Below are positions 9,631 through 19,037 of a DNA stretch of 64,000 nt, piece by piece (the first letter of the stretch is position 1; every line of letters starts with the position of its first letter). The translations under genes were made by a program, and so were the position numbers. Source of the stretch: Bacteroidota bacterium (GTDB lineage: Bacteria; Bacteroidota; Bacteroidia; J057; JADKCL01); contig JADKCL010000040.1 of assembly GCA_016718825.1 (NCBI GenBank), forward strand, positions 1 through 64,000. Direction: 5' to 3'. The notes below the pieces were generated by a model. That model had not been told where the DNA came from and ran no database searches. It worked only from the letters and a program-made list of their open reading frames with translations.

Positions 9631-12237
9631 TTAAGCCTTGACGATGCGCAATACATGCACCTGTCCGTTGACCCACACGCGTAGGCAATAGACCCCCTTG
9701 GCCAATGCGCCGATTTCCAGGATTTGTTGATGATGTCCTGCTGAAAAGCGTTGGGTTTGAGGAGTCGTCAATTGCCGACCCGCCAAATCATAAAACGCAA
9801 AGGATAACTTGCTCGCTTGTTCCAACTCCATTTCCAAGGTCAATGGACCTGTGCAAGGATTTGGCCATGCTTCAAACGAAAACGACGTGCGCCCGTGATC
9901 CACAAAGCCAATGGTTGTCACCAATTCCAACCAAGTGGGATGCAAAATGAAATCGAGTTGATTGCGTTGTGTAAGCTGCGCGTTCAATGCCACGAACGGG
10001 GGCAAATTCTCATCAACATAGGGGAAATCAGGGATCACTTCATAGTCGGCAATCGGCAATCCAGAAAAGACAAAGTAGCCGTTGACATCTGTATCGCGGT
10101 ATCCAACAATCTGGCCTAAGCCCACATGGCGCAAAAACAGACGCAATCCGGGAACCGGATCTCCAATTCCGCCGACTTTGTTGGTCCCTTGCACGACGGT
10201 ACCACCCAGGGAGCCGCTGCCCCCGGGATTTTGACCATAGATGGCATGAATGTCACGCACGGTAGGACCGTTCAGCAATGGACTTGCTCCGTTGGCAAGA
10301 TTCCATACCAATGCACTGTCGGCATAAGTTGGCATATCCAAGGGAAAGGCATTGATATCGGGATGCACCTTCGCATAGACCGTGGTATCGGTGATGTTGC
10401 AAAACTGATAATAACCACTGGCATCTGTAAGGGTCGAATCGATCGTGACAAAGGCAAGCGGGGCGGATTGAATTCGCAGCAAGCGCACCTTCTGAAGGGC
10501 CATGGGCACGCCCAAATGGCTGGTCACAATTCCGGATAAATCCGCTGGGGTCTTGACGACATTTTCGATATCGCGAAGCCTGCAGCCTGTGGTTTCCTCT
10601 ACCGTTACGCTATAAGCGCCGGGGTTGTAGACGGTGATCGTCTGTGTAGTGGCACCGGTGGACCAAGAATAATTCGAAAAGCCCGGTCCAGCATCCAATA
10701 TGCAGCCCGTTGGTCCGAGACACGCATCTAGCAGCGTATTTCCCGTCATGATTTGGGACCAAGTAAGCGACTGCGCTGCTACAATAGTGTCTCTGATCGT
10801 GTCTCGGTAACCTTGCCCGTCATCCACGATCAATTGCCAGGGATAGATGCCAGGGTAGGGGAAATGGTGGTTGAAATTTTGCGAAGTACTTGACAATCCG
10901 CCTCCGCCACTCCATAAATAGCTGAAGTTGCCGCTCGTGCCACAACCACCGGCCCCACCCGCAAATCCATAATCCAGGCATGCCAACGGCGTGACCGCGG
11001 CTTGCGCAAATGGCATGGGCACCACGTGGATCCAGATGACCGTATCGCCTCCAGAAGGCACCGGGCAAAAATTGTCCACCATCGACAATCGTAGCCCATA
11101 AGTGCCAGCATTGCTCGGGGTCCAACAGAATCGGCCTATGGCGGCATTCCCAAAATAGCTCCACAATGTGTCTGTGATATTGGGATTGTTGGCGTCTGAA
11201 AACGTTGCGCCAGGAATCGATGCACTCCAAAAGTAGCTGAACACCTGCCCGGGATTAGCATCGGCTGCTATGATGTCGAGGCAGAATGGGTTTTGTATAC
11301 AGGTATAGACGTGGTTGCCGATTACGGATGCATTCCCATTTGCAAGTGCAATGGATGTCACCGCAGGCGGCGTGTTGTTGCCGTTGCATTGGAGCACCAC
11401 GATTTGCATGTCGCGGGTGTTGGTGGCGATGAGGTTGCCATTGCGAAATTCTGAAGTTGTAACACAAACCACGCCGATTTGCGGGCTGCCGGGTTGAGCG
11501 GTCATTCGCAGCAGGCCTGTCGATGAATCGATACTGCATCCCCAAGTTGGACCAAGTGGTGATGTCGTTGAATATCCGACCTGAAAGGGCACCGGGACCA
11601 TGGAATCGGCCATGCATGTTGCAATCGCATAGGACAATGAGTCGCCATCAGGATCAGTGCCTCCCATGTCATAGGTGCGAGATTGCCCTGTACAGAGGTG
11701 CAAAACAGGAATGTTGTGGTACTGCGGTGAATTGTTGCAGGTTGGAGCCGTGAGATCGATTCCACGCAAGTGCACACTCATCTGCAAACCTCCGGGATTT
11801 ACAAGGGAAGTGATGGGCATGTTGCGACAGCAATCCATGTAGAATAGGTCATAGACACAAGGTGAAGCATTGCAGGTGTTGTAGATGATATTCCAGGCGT
11901 GTTGCTCCACACCATGTATGGTAGCGTTGGGGTCGCTGCAATAAGTAGTGACCAAAGGACAAACGGGGGTCACTTCGGTTTTTACTACCGCGAATGACAA
12001 GACCCGGGTCGGTGCCTGCGTACAATTCGGGTCGGCGCTGACCCAACTTGGGTCGGTCGTCACGTCGTATGCACCCGTGCAGTCCCTGTAAGCTTTGAAA
12101 TTCACCCGGATTGAACAGGCATTGAGACATTCAAGACGGATATCAATGCCGACGTTGTGTGTTGCCCGTAGCCCCTCGTTGCTTTGAAGCAAAACAATGA
12201 TCAGAATGAGGATGTACTGTATATTTCTTTTGTACAT
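9631..12237 (-). CDS. Large secreted protein with SdrD-B-like domain and T9SS tail
   Basis: 868 residues, one open frame. Signal peptide at residues 1-25. Residues ~27-310 form a Cys-rich region (starting THNVGIDIRLECLNACSIRV) that resembles the N-terminal part of many gliding/adhesin proteins of the phylum, with a Ca-binding-like 'DPDGDSL' segment. Residues ~320-560 carry Ig/PKD-like strands. Residues ~690-770 (GSLGGTVVQGTNKVGGIGDPVPGLRLFL...TDVNGYFVFSGLPIADY) match SdrD B-like/CNA-B domains. Residues ~790-868 are a type A T9SS tail (FEAWPNPCTGPLTLEME...GVYCLRVWVNGQ). Expected at the cell surface. It converges with the broken gene at 7064-9603; 27 bases separate them. Confidence 0.85.
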   Translation of the reverse strand: MYKRNIQYILILIIVLLQSNEGLRATHNVGIDIRLECLNACSIRVNFKAYRDCTGAYDVTTDPSWVSADPNCTQAPTRVLSFAVVKTEVTPVCPLVTTYCSDPNATIHGVEQHAWNIIYNTCNASPCVYDLFYMDCCRNMPITSLVNPGGLQMSVHLRGIDLTAPTCNNSPQYHNIPVLHLCTGQSRTYDMGGTDPDGDSLSYAIATCMADSMVPVPFQVGYSTTSPLGPTWGCSIDSSTGLLRMTAQPGSPQIGVVCVTTSEFRNGNLIATNTRDMQIVVLQCNGNNTPPAVTSIALANGNASVIGNHVYTCIQNPFCLDIIAADANPGQVFSYFWSASIPGATFSDANNPNITDTLWSYFGNAAIGRFCWTPSNAGTYGLRLSMVDNFCPVPSGGDTVIWIHVVPMPFAQAAVTPLACLDYGFAGGAGGCGTSGNFSYLWSGGGGLSSTSQNFNHHFPYPGIYPWQLIVDDGQGYRDTIRDTIVAAQSLTWSQIMTGNTLLDACLGPTGCILDAGPGFSNYSWSTGATTQTITVYNPGAYSVTVEETTGCRLRDIENVVKTPADLSGIVTSHLGVPMALQKVRLLRIQSAPLAFVTIDSTLTDASGYYQFCNITDTTVYAKVHPDINAFPLDMPTYADSALVWNLANGASPLLNGPTVRDIHAIYGQNPGGSGSLGGTVVQGTNKVGGIGDPVPGLRLFLRHVGLGQIVGYRDTDVNGYFVFSGLPIADYEVIPDFPYVDENLPPFVALNAQLTQRNQLDFILHPTWLELVTTIGFVDHGRTSFSFEAWPNPCTGPLTLEMELEQASKLSFAFYDLAGRQLTTPQTQRFSAGHHQQILEIGALAKGVYCLRVWVNGQVHVLRIVKA

Positions 12238-12570
12238 GGCAGATTCAGTTTTATCCCCCGAAGCTACCTAAAAAATAGTTACGTGCAACAAATCAATACA
12301 CAAACACAGCTCCGTGGTACCTCGGTTCAAATGCACGGTATCGCAGGAGCAGTCAAATGCGTAACACAGTCTGATCGTTCCAGCATTTTGGTGCACTCGG
12401 CATGCGCTGGGAAAATATCCATTGGAGGTTGAATTCCATTCGAGGAAGGCAGCCGGAGGCAGCAATCAGGGAGGATTTGTCAATCTGTAGCACTTGCACG
12501 AGGTCGGTAGCTGAGGCCGGAAACACGGGAGGGGGCAATCGCAGGCTTCATGAAAAGTGTTTGCACCCCA
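12238..12570. other. Intergenic, nothing recognised
   Basis: About 330 bases between the start of the 868-residue secreted protein and the end of the YdeI-family pair. It presumably holds the promoter for the former, but no convincing TTTG/TAnnTTTG pair is visible. Confidence 0.3.
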
Positions 12571-13191
12571 TCAATCATTCAGCCCCTTCCCGAGAAAGAT
12601 CTGCGACATGCATTTTTCAATCCTCGCCGTGCGGGTAGCGGACTGTTTGGCGGAGTTAAAATGATGGAGGTAACCGCGTTGCCTGCCCGGAGTGAGGGAT
12701 GTGAAGGCGGATTGAAAAGCGGGATCCTCTTCGAATTTGGATTGCAGTTCGGCTGGAATCGGCAGTTCGGATGGTGGCATGGACGGGACTTTAAGTCCTG
12801 CTTTTTCGACTTCGATGGCTTCAAAAATGTAGGCTCGAATCGTGTCTTCCATGGCAACAATTTCCCTGACATCCGTGAAGCGCAGCATGCGGCCGGCTTG
12901 TGTATTTTCTCCGGGTTTGACGAGAATTCCCTCGGAATCGCTCAGAAGGGCACCTTTGAAGAAGCTCAATGCGCAATATTCCTTGAAGGCGGCAAGGATG
13001 ATCACATTGCTGTTTTGAAAGGTATAGCAGGGCACGTCCCATTTGACTTCCTCGGTGAGTCCGCAGCCGAGCAACAACATGCGCAACTGCGCCATTTCAC
13101 GCGGCCACTTGTGAACCTTGCAGGCGGGTGTACCCCCGAGCGCACAGCGCCCGCAACCTTCGGCAAAATAATGGTCAACTTTTGGATTCAT
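12571..13191 (-). CDS. YdeI/OmdA-family protein (copy 2)
   Basis: 206 residues. The N-terminus 'NPKVDHYFAEGC' and the middle 'MAQLRMLLLGCGLTEEVKWDVPCYTFQNSNVIILAAFKEYCALSFFKG' match the DUF1801-like half of the YdeI family; the C-terminal 'LTPGRQRGYLHHFNSAKQSATRTARIEKCMSQIFLGKG' is the characteristic OmdA/YdeI ending. The family is annotated as bacteriocin-protection or OmpD-associated, with no established biochemistry. The extra Cys pair at residues 17-27 (CGRCALGGTPAC) is absent from the neighbouring copy. The ATG lies inside the 3' end of the upstream paralog (17-base overlap), so the pair is an operon. Confidence 0.85.
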   Translation of the reverse strand: MNPKVDHYFAEGCGRCALGGTPACKVHKWPREMAQLRMLLLGCGLTEEVKWDVPCYTFQNSNVIILAAFKEYCALSFFKGALLSDSEGILVKPGENTQAGRMLRFTDVREIVAMEDTIRAYIFEAIEVEKAGLKVPSMPPSELPIPAELQSKFEEDPAFQSAFTSLTPGRQRGYLHHFNSAKQSATRTARIEKCMSQIFLGKGLND

Positions 13192-13780
13192 CGTCCAAGC
13201 CTTTTCCGGAAAGTATTTTGGGGATGGACTTGGCTACCCTCGATGCACGTGTCGCGGATTGTTTCGGCGAAGAGAAATGAAGGAGATAACCGCGTTGCCG
13301 ACCTGGAGTAAGCCCTTCGAATGCCGTTTTGAGTTCGGAATTGGCTTCCAGGGCAGATTGGAATTCCTCTGGCATGTTGAATTCCGTCGTTTTCTTCAAT
13401 TCGACTTTCAGTCCTGCTTTTTCGACGGCGATCGCCTCGTGCATATAGGCTTTGATCATTGCTTCCTGCGCATGGATTTCTTGCAGGTTGGTGAAGCGGA
13501 GCTGTCTTGCAGCTTGCACGTTTTCAGTCTGTTGCACCAAAAGTCCCGCGCTGTCTTGGAGCAAGGATCCTTTGTGAAACAGCAAGGCGCAATAATCCTT
13601 GAAGTCGTGGATCAGGAATACGTTGGCTTTGCCAAGCACATAACAGGGATGGCCCCATTTTAATTCTTCAGCCAGTCCGGTTTCCAGGGCGAGCACGCGC
13701 AAGCGCTTGACCTCCTGTTGCCAACGGACTGCTTTCTCGAAATAGAAATTCACCTTCGGATTTTCGCCGTACATTTTCAC
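13175..13780 (-). CDS. YdeI/OmdA-family protein (copy 1)
   Basis: 201 residues, clearly a paralog of the gene it overlaps (12571-13191): 'LRVLALETGLAEELKWGHPCYVLGKANVFLIHDFKDYCALLFHKGSLLQD' and 'LTPGRQRGYLLHFSSPKQSATRASRVAKSIPKILSGKGL' align along the full length, with about half of the residues alike by eye. The conserved KWGxPCY and GRxRGY motifs of the family are present. The tandem arrangement suggests duplication followed by divergence. Cytoplasmic, no signal peptide. Confidence 0.85.
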   Translation of the reverse strand: MKMYGENPKVNFYFEKAVRWQQEVKRLRVLALETGLAEELKWGHPCYVLGKANVFLIHDFKDYCALLFHKGSLLQDSAGLLVQQTENVQAARQLRFTNLQEIHAQEAMIKAYMHEAIAVEKAGLKVELKKTTEFNMPEEFQSALEANSELKTAFEGLTPGRQRGYLLHFSSPKQSATRASRVAKSIPKILSGKGLDDESKS

Positions 13781-13911
13781 GCAATCATTTGCCGCCTAAA
13801 TTCGGAAATATCTGGGTGAATTTGGCCACAAAGACCCGGAGGCAAGAAGAAAAACCCATTTCAGAAAAAGCAGAGGCTTGCGGCCACCGTGACGGGAAGC
13901 AAAAGCCAATT

Positions 13912-13960
13912 CTCAAAAAACGGCCAAGGCACCAAGATCCACGCAGGGTCTCGGTGCCTT
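13912..13960 (-). terminator. Rho-independent terminator of the RCC1-repeat gene
   Basis: Read on the minus strand: a stem AAGGCACCGAGA / TCTTGGTGCCTT (13926-13960, one mismatch) followed after a few bases by six T residues (13915-13920 on the plus strand are A). It sits about 45 bases after the stop of the gene at 14006-15373. Confidence 0.7.
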
Positions 13961-14005
13961 GACGATGTCCACCAATTGGCGGTTTACGACATTCAGATCT
14001 TCAAC

Positions 14006-15373
14006 TTATTCAATCACGACACGTCCCGTCTGAACGGCGTTGCCTGAATAATATTTCAAAATATAGAGGCCTTTGGGCTGTGCAGACAGGTCTATTTGGG
14101 CTTCGAGACCTCTCACTTCTGCTTGGTAAACCTTTGCTCCAATCAAATTGTAGACTTCAACCGTTCCATTGGCTTTGGAGACGGCCAAATTGAATTGTCC
14201 AAGATTGGGGTTGGGATAAATTGCAACCGTGGGCACTTCCACATTTGCAGTGCCGGACAAAACTTGGCAAAGTCCAGGCACAGACAGTGCAACGTTGCTG
14301 GAAACGATGGTGCCATCACCCAATTGGCCGTTGCTGTTGTCGCCCCAAGTCCATCCGCTGCCATCTGATTTGCGCGCAACGGCATGTTGCTCCCCGGCAT
14401 ACAAAACGGTGGCGTTGCTGATCGAGGTGGCTTGCACCGGCACATTGCCGCTCGTATTGGTTCCATTGGCCAATTGCCCGCGGTCATTTCTTCCCCAAGC
14501 CCAAACGGTGCCATCGGCTTTGCTAGCCAAGGAAAACGACCTTCCACCTGAAATCCTGGTAACCGTGGTGAAATTGGGGATTGTCACCGGCACGTTGGTA
14601 TCGGTATAGTTGCCCACGCCCAATTGACCGTTGACATTGTAACCCCAACCCCAGACAGTGCCGTCATTTTTTAAGGCCAAGGCATGGTAGTATCCAGCCG
14701 AAATGGCTTTGACGTTCGTAAGCGAACTGACCATCACCGGAATGTTGGATTTGATGTTGGTTCCGTTGCCGAGTTCGCCATCGTCGTTGAATCCCCAGGC
14801 CCAGACGGTGCCATCCACTTTCAAAGCCATTGAAAAGTTGGTGCCAGCCGAGACCGCAATGATGTCGGAAAGTGCCGGGACGATGATCGGAAAATTGCTG
14901 TTGATATAGGTACCGTTGCCAAGGGCTCCTTCGCCATTGAATCCCCACGCCCAAACCGTGCTGTCGTTTTTCAACGCCACGGAATGGTAACGTCCTGCTG
15001 CAACTGCTTTTACGCCGGTGATGAGGGTTGCGACGGGAACGTTGCTGCTGACGTTGCCGCCATTTCCCAGGCATCCGTTGCCATTGTCGCCCCATGCCCA
15101 GACAGTACCGTCGTCTTTTAATGCCAAGGCATGCCGGTCTCCGCAGGAAACCGCCGTGATGCCCGTGATGTTGCTCACCGAGACGGGAACATAACTGTCG
15201 GTATTGCTGCCGTTCCCCAATTGACCGTTGACGTTGTATCCCCAAGCCTTGACGGTTTGGTTTTCGCAAACTGCCACGGTAAATGCCCTTCCTGCTGCAA
15301 CGGTTTGTGCAGAAATCTTGTGGCTCAAGCCCAAAATGGCGAGCAACAAAAGAGTGTAAATGGCTTTTCTCAT
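14006..15373 (-). CDS. RCC1-repeat secreted protein with T9SS tail
   Basis: 455 residues. Signal peptide at residues 1-23 (ending KISAQ). Residues ~27-370 hold seven RCC1-type blades, each about 50 residues with 'xxVWAWGxNxxGQLGNGTxxxSNVPVxVxxLxxVxAVSAGxxHxxALKxDG'; a complete RCC1 propeller has seven, so this is a full ring. Residues ~385-455 are a type A T9SS tail (IYPNPNLGQFNLAVSKA...GLYILKYYSGNA). Bacterial secreted RCC1 propellers are thought to bind partners or ligands at the surface; the target is unknown. Single-gene unit with its own terminator. Confidence 0.9.
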   Translation of the reverse strand: MRKAIYTLLLLAILGLSHKISAQTVAAGRAFTVAVCENQTVKAWGYNVNGQLGNGSNTDSYVPVSVSNITGITAVSCGDRHALALKDDGTVWAWGDNGNGCLGNGGNVSSNVPVATLITGVKAVAAGRYHSVALKNDSTVWAWGFNGEGALGNGTYINSNFPIIVPALSDIIAVSAGTNFSMALKVDGTVWAWGFNDDGELGNGTNIKSNIPVMVSSLTNVKAISAGYYHALALKNDGTVWGWGYNVNGQLGVGNYTDTNVPVTIPNFTTVTRISGGRSFSLASKADGTVWAWGRNDRGQLANGTNTSGNVPVQATSISNATVLYAGEQHAVARKSDGSGWTWGDNSNGQLGDGTIVSSNVALSVPGLCQVLSGTANVEVPTVAIYPNPNLGQFNLAVSKANGTVEVYNLIGAKVYQAEVRGLEAQIDLSAQPKGLYILKYYSGNAVQTGRVVIE

Positions 15374-15673
15374 TGTGCTGAAGATTTTCTTACTGATTTA
15401 TCTTGAATTGTTTCCAGTACGCCAAACCGTCCAACTTCAGCATGACTGAACCTGAACTTGGGACAAAGTTCGGCACCAATGTTCCCCGTTCGGCATTGGT
15501 TGATCAGTCAGAATAATGATGTTAATCAGGATTGATCGGGTAGGGGAGTGGCAATTCGCAGATAAAATGCTTTTAGCGCGAAGTTCCGTCCGATCCTCGG
15601 TGGATCGAAAATTGCACCATGGACCCGATAAGCCTGACAAAGCAAGCGGATTCCTTGCCTGGGTATTTGACCA
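15374..15673. other. Intergenic, nothing recognised
   Basis: About 300 bases upstream of the RCC1 gene and downstream of the next minus-strand gene; no gene, repeat or clear hairpin seen. Confidence 0.3.
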
Positions 15674-17158
15674 CTATTGCACAATGACTTGAAAACTTTT
15701 GTTGCCCAATTTGCTGGCAATCCACACGACATAATTCCCTTTTGCAAGGAATGGAATGATTTCAAACGAATAATCCACGATATCGTCGTTTAGTTTCAAT
15801 TCGCTACTGATCAGTACCTTGCCAAGCATGTCTGCCAATCTTATGGTCACAGTCTCGCCTTCTCCTCCAACGATGCGCAGTTGCAGGTTTCCTTGTGTTA
15901 TTGGATTGGGGTATACCGAAAAAGTCATTGATTTGAGTTCCTCGAAGTACACGGCTCTCATGTCGGAGGTCACGGTGCCGCCGTTGACATCATATTCGAC
16001 GATCCGGTAAAACGATCTGCCTTTGAGTGGATTGAGGTCTTCGCTTGAATAGCGCAAAACCACGTAACTATTTCCTGCTGCTGCTTCCGTGCCGATTTCA
16101 GTAAATGAATAGCCATCTGCCGAACGCTGCACACTAAAATGATCGCTGTTGGTTTCGCTGCCCGTCACCCACTTGAGCATCACTTTGGAGCCATTCACGT
16201 AAGCATCGAAGCTCAGAAATTCGACACGCAGGGGCTCAACGGCTTCTGCAATGGCGAATGTGGTGAATTCTGAGACATTAGGGACGGTTACAGCAGTGGC
16301 GGAACTGATTTGTCCGGGCAACGGAGCGTCCCAAGTATCGCTCAGGCTGTCCCAACGTTGCGCCACAAGGTTGGTCACCGTTCCCACTTCGTCCAATTGG
16401 GCGTTCAAAGTCAAACTAATGACGCCTGTGGAGCCCGTAGGATTGACTTCCCAAAATCGGTCCACTGTATTTGCACTGTTGTCAAGCCCTTCGTCGTTGA
16501 GCACATTGGTAACCAAGGTCGGCGTTACGGGAAGTGGCAAATTGGCACCATTTGTAGGGTATGTGGAGACTCGGACCGTGTCAACATTGCCAGAGGTAAC
16601 CCGGATTTCCATCGGGATATAGATGCCGGAAATGGCGCCAAACGGAATGGTATGAACGCCCGCAGCTGTTCCGATGAACCAAGCAACCGTACTCGAATTA
16701 TTGGGTTGCTCACTCAGCAGGTAGCCGGATGTGCGTGCGACGGCATTAGAGTCGCTGTTATCGAGCGTGAGTTGATGCGTATTCAAATCCAAGGGTCCAC
16801 TGGTCAGGAATAGTTGATGACTGACCACAATATCATTCACCAATTGGGCAGCATTGGAGGCTTTGTTCAAGGTCAAGTCATAGAAGCTGCCGCTCGTAGA
16901 CAATCCGCCGATGGTGGAATTGGCCGTACTGCCGGTGCCTTCGATGCGAACCAATCCGGTCCCCGCTTCAAAAATTCCATCGTTCTGCCATTTGCCATCG
17001 GCAATGACAATGCTTGCAGTACCCTCCACGACGACTTGGGCATTGATATCCATCACGAATCCGCCTTGCGCAAAGACTTTTCCCGAAAACCCGAGCAAGC
17101 CAATCACGCAGAGAAGAAAAAAAGGGAGGACTTTATTGGGGTAGATGATGTGCTTCAT
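15674..17158 (-). CDS. Secreted surface protein with T9SS tail
   Basis: 494 residues from the ATG at 17158, chosen because the signal peptide (MKHIIYPNKVLPFFLLCVIG...KVFAQ) begins there; a TTG at 17203 in the same frame would add 15 residues and overlap the previous stop. The mature part begins with a beta-solenoid-like 'VVVEGTASIVIADGKWQNDG..EAGTGLVRIEGTG' pattern seen in many autotransporter-like surface proteins. Residues ~325-410 form a fibronectin-III-like stretch found just before many T9SS tails (LSFDAYVNGSKVMLKWVTGSETNSDHFSVQRS), and the tail (FSVYPNPITQGNLQLRI...GNYVVWIASKLGNKSFQVIVQ) is type A. It follows the gene at 17200-18621 after about 40 bases, so they probably form an operon. 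Confidence 0.85.
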   Translation of the reverse strand: MKHIIYPNKVLPFFLLCVIGLLGFSGKVFAQGGFVMDINAQVVVEGTASIVIADGKWQNDGIFEAGTGLVRIEGTGSTANSTIGGLSTSGSFYDLTLNKASNAAQLVNDIVVSHQLFLTSGPLDLNTHQLTLDNSDSNAVARTSGYLLSEQPNNSSTVAWFIGTAAGVHTIPFGAISGIYIPMEIRVTSGNVDTVRVSTYPTNGANLPLPVTPTLVTNVLNDEGLDNSANTVDRFWEVNPTGSTGVISLTLNAQLDEVGTVTNLVAQRWDSLSDTWDAPLPGQISSATAVTVPNVSEFTTFAIAEAVEPLRVEFLSFDAYVNGSKVMLKWVTGSETNSDHFSVQRSADGYSFTEIGTEAAAGNSYVVLRYSSEDLNPLKGRSFYRIVEYDVNGGTVTSDMRAVYFEELKSMTFSVYPNPITQGNLQLRIVGGEGETVTIRLADMLGKVLISSELKLNDDIVDYSFEIIPFLAKGNYVVWIASKLGNKSFQVIVQ

Positions 17159-17199
17159 ATCAGTTGAATTAGGGGCATTATTCGGAATAAATATGGGAC

Positions 17200-18621
17200 T
17201 CAATCTGTCACCCGAAACTGCAATTCATCGACGGTAATAGAACTTGTATTGCTATTGTTTTTCCGGATCCAAACCTCAATATAATCATTGGTAGAAAGAT
17301 CGACTTCCGTAGCCAACGTGATCTGAAAACTCGTTCCACTATTTGCCGAGGCCATGGAACCATACGGATTGCCGATCACAACACCATTTTTTGCAATTGC
17401 AATGGAAAAGTCTGCATTGTTGCTAGGTGCACGTGCGCCCATGACTGTCAAAACCCTTGCGGTGATGGGGCTCTTTCCTACGTATGTCATACGGTTGCTT
17501 TGCGCCGTAAATCGTTGCTCTTTTACCATCGTGGTGGTACCTGCTATTTTGTAAAAGACAGCTTGCGTCGAAAGAGAGGTCGCGGTTGGATTGTTGGTCA
17601 TGTATTCAAAACAAAATGACCTGGTGTTAGGAATATCTGTATTAGAGACCATTTGCCAGCCAAGGGAATAGGAGTCAAACCCGACTAAATTGGTGCCGAC
17701 GCCTCGAAACATATTCGTCGTGAGTCTGCCTCTGTCGATCACGGAACCTACGTTGACTTTGACTCCGAGTTGACCGGTATAGATAAAATAGTTGTTGGAA
17801 AGGTCAATGTCGTTGATTGTCAGGCCCGCAAGAAATTCAATTCCAGCCCCTGTCGTGAGGTTGGTAATGAAGTTTAATGTGCTGGAAAATTTTCCCACAT
17901 TGCCCGTGACTTTGAGCCCGTCTGCACAGCTCCAATAGTTTTGGAGAATCGTTATCGCTTTGAATCCGCTCACTTGTCCGACACCTAAAGTTGGAATGCC
18001 AATTTCTACGACAGAACAACCAGAGAATATATTGCAAAACATGGTGCCTGTTGCATCCGCAAAATCATAGGCCTTTGTGCTTCCGCTTGCGGGAATCACG
18101 GCTAGGTTTTCAATAAATACCGAGACTCCCGTACTCCTTAACACAGCGCCACTGACGGTGGAAAGCACTCCATCCTTTGCGGGATCTGTGCCACGAAGGC
18201 CTGCACCGTTCAGGTTGAGATAGTTGGGTGAAATGCTCACGATGCCGGAAAAAATGTACATTTTGGTGGCATCCAAAGTGATCGCGTTGCCAGAGGGAGC
18301 AGGAAGGTCGGCCAACGAATAAACATAAACCAAATTCGAAAGGGGATTACCAGATACTGATTCCCAGCGGGTGCCGCGGTAGACATCCAATGTATTTGTG
18401 GTAATATTATAGACTTGCAGGCCGTTGGGAGGTGTCGTGATCAGGTCGCGTTGCACGGTCGTCATGCGCGGGATGAGCAAGCCCGAAGTCGTAGAAGCAA
18501 TGTCCAGCATGGCTTTGGCATCCGGGGAGGCACCTGTACCGTTGATGGCCACATGCTGCGCATAGCCCAGCGAATAAGAAAACAACAGTAGGATAAAGGA
18601 TAATTTTTTCATGATATGCAC
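17200..18621 (-). CDS. Exported beta-helix/tail-fibre-like protein
   Basis: 473 residues with a signal peptide (MKKLSFILLLFSYSLGYAQ, from Met4). Residues ~25-80 carry 'VAINGTGASPDAKAMLDIASTTSGLLIPRMTTVQR...GLQVYNITTNTLDVYRGTRW', a module widespread in Bacteroidota surface proteins and in tail-fibre-like proteins. The centre (residues ~110-300) looks like a short parallel beta-helix; the end (~340-473) looks like a beta-sandwich. There is no T9SS tail, so secretion beyond the periplasm is uncertain unless it acts with the downstream T9SS protein. A structural, not enzymatic, role is inferred. Confidence 0.75.
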   Translation of the reverse strand: MHIMKKLSFILLLFSYSLGYAQHVAINGTGASPDAKAMLDIASTTSGLLIPRMTTVQRDLITTPPNGLQVYNITTNTLDVYRGTRWESVSGNPLSNLVYVYSLADLPAPSGNAITLDATKMYIFSGIVSISPNYLNLNGAGLRGTDPAKDGVLSTVSGAVLRSTGVSVFIENLAVIPASGSTKAYDFADATGTMFCNIFSGCSVVEIGIPTLGVGQVSGFKAITILQNYWSCADGLKVTGNVGKFSSTLNFITNLTTGAGIEFLAGLTINDIDLSNNYFIYTGQLGVKVNVGSVIDRGRLTTNMFRGVGTNLVGFDSYSLGWQMVSNTDIPNTRSFCFEYMTNNPTATSLSTQAVFYKIAGTTTMVKEQRFTAQSNRMTYVGKSPITARVLTVMGARAPSNNADFSIAIAKNGVVIGNPYGSMASANSGTSFQITLATEVDLSTNDYIEVWIRKNNSNTSSITVDELQFRVTD

Positions 18622-19037
18622 ATTTCAGAACCCAACGATGCAGTTGAACTACTGCCTTTGGTGCGCGACAACTTTCACACACCGAGGACAATACAAAGCT
18701 GCGGAAGGATGCTTGAGGGATTGTTACAGGATTCACTCCAAAATGTATCAGATTTATGGGGTGGACTGTTTTTCTCCTTTTTTCGTTATGGGTCTTCCCC
18801 TTGCAGTATATCTGTGAGGGGCCACGACTCCATGGAGCCTTCAATCCGATTCTTGACGCTTCATCTTGTTTGTATGGCTTTTTTCATTGTTCTGAAGGCT
18901 CTCAAGAAACTCACTTTCATTTTTTTTCAAATCGGCATTTTCCCTGAGACCTTCTCAATCGCTGCATGGACGATTGCACGAGGTTCGAAGGCATTGGACC
19001 CATGATGCCGTTTCTGGGTCACCCACTTTTATGATGT
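18622..19037. other. Intergenic, nothing recognised
   Basis: About 415 bases between divergent genes (surface protein on the minus strand, histidine kinase on the plus strand). Open frames here lack any family pattern. Confidence 0.3.
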
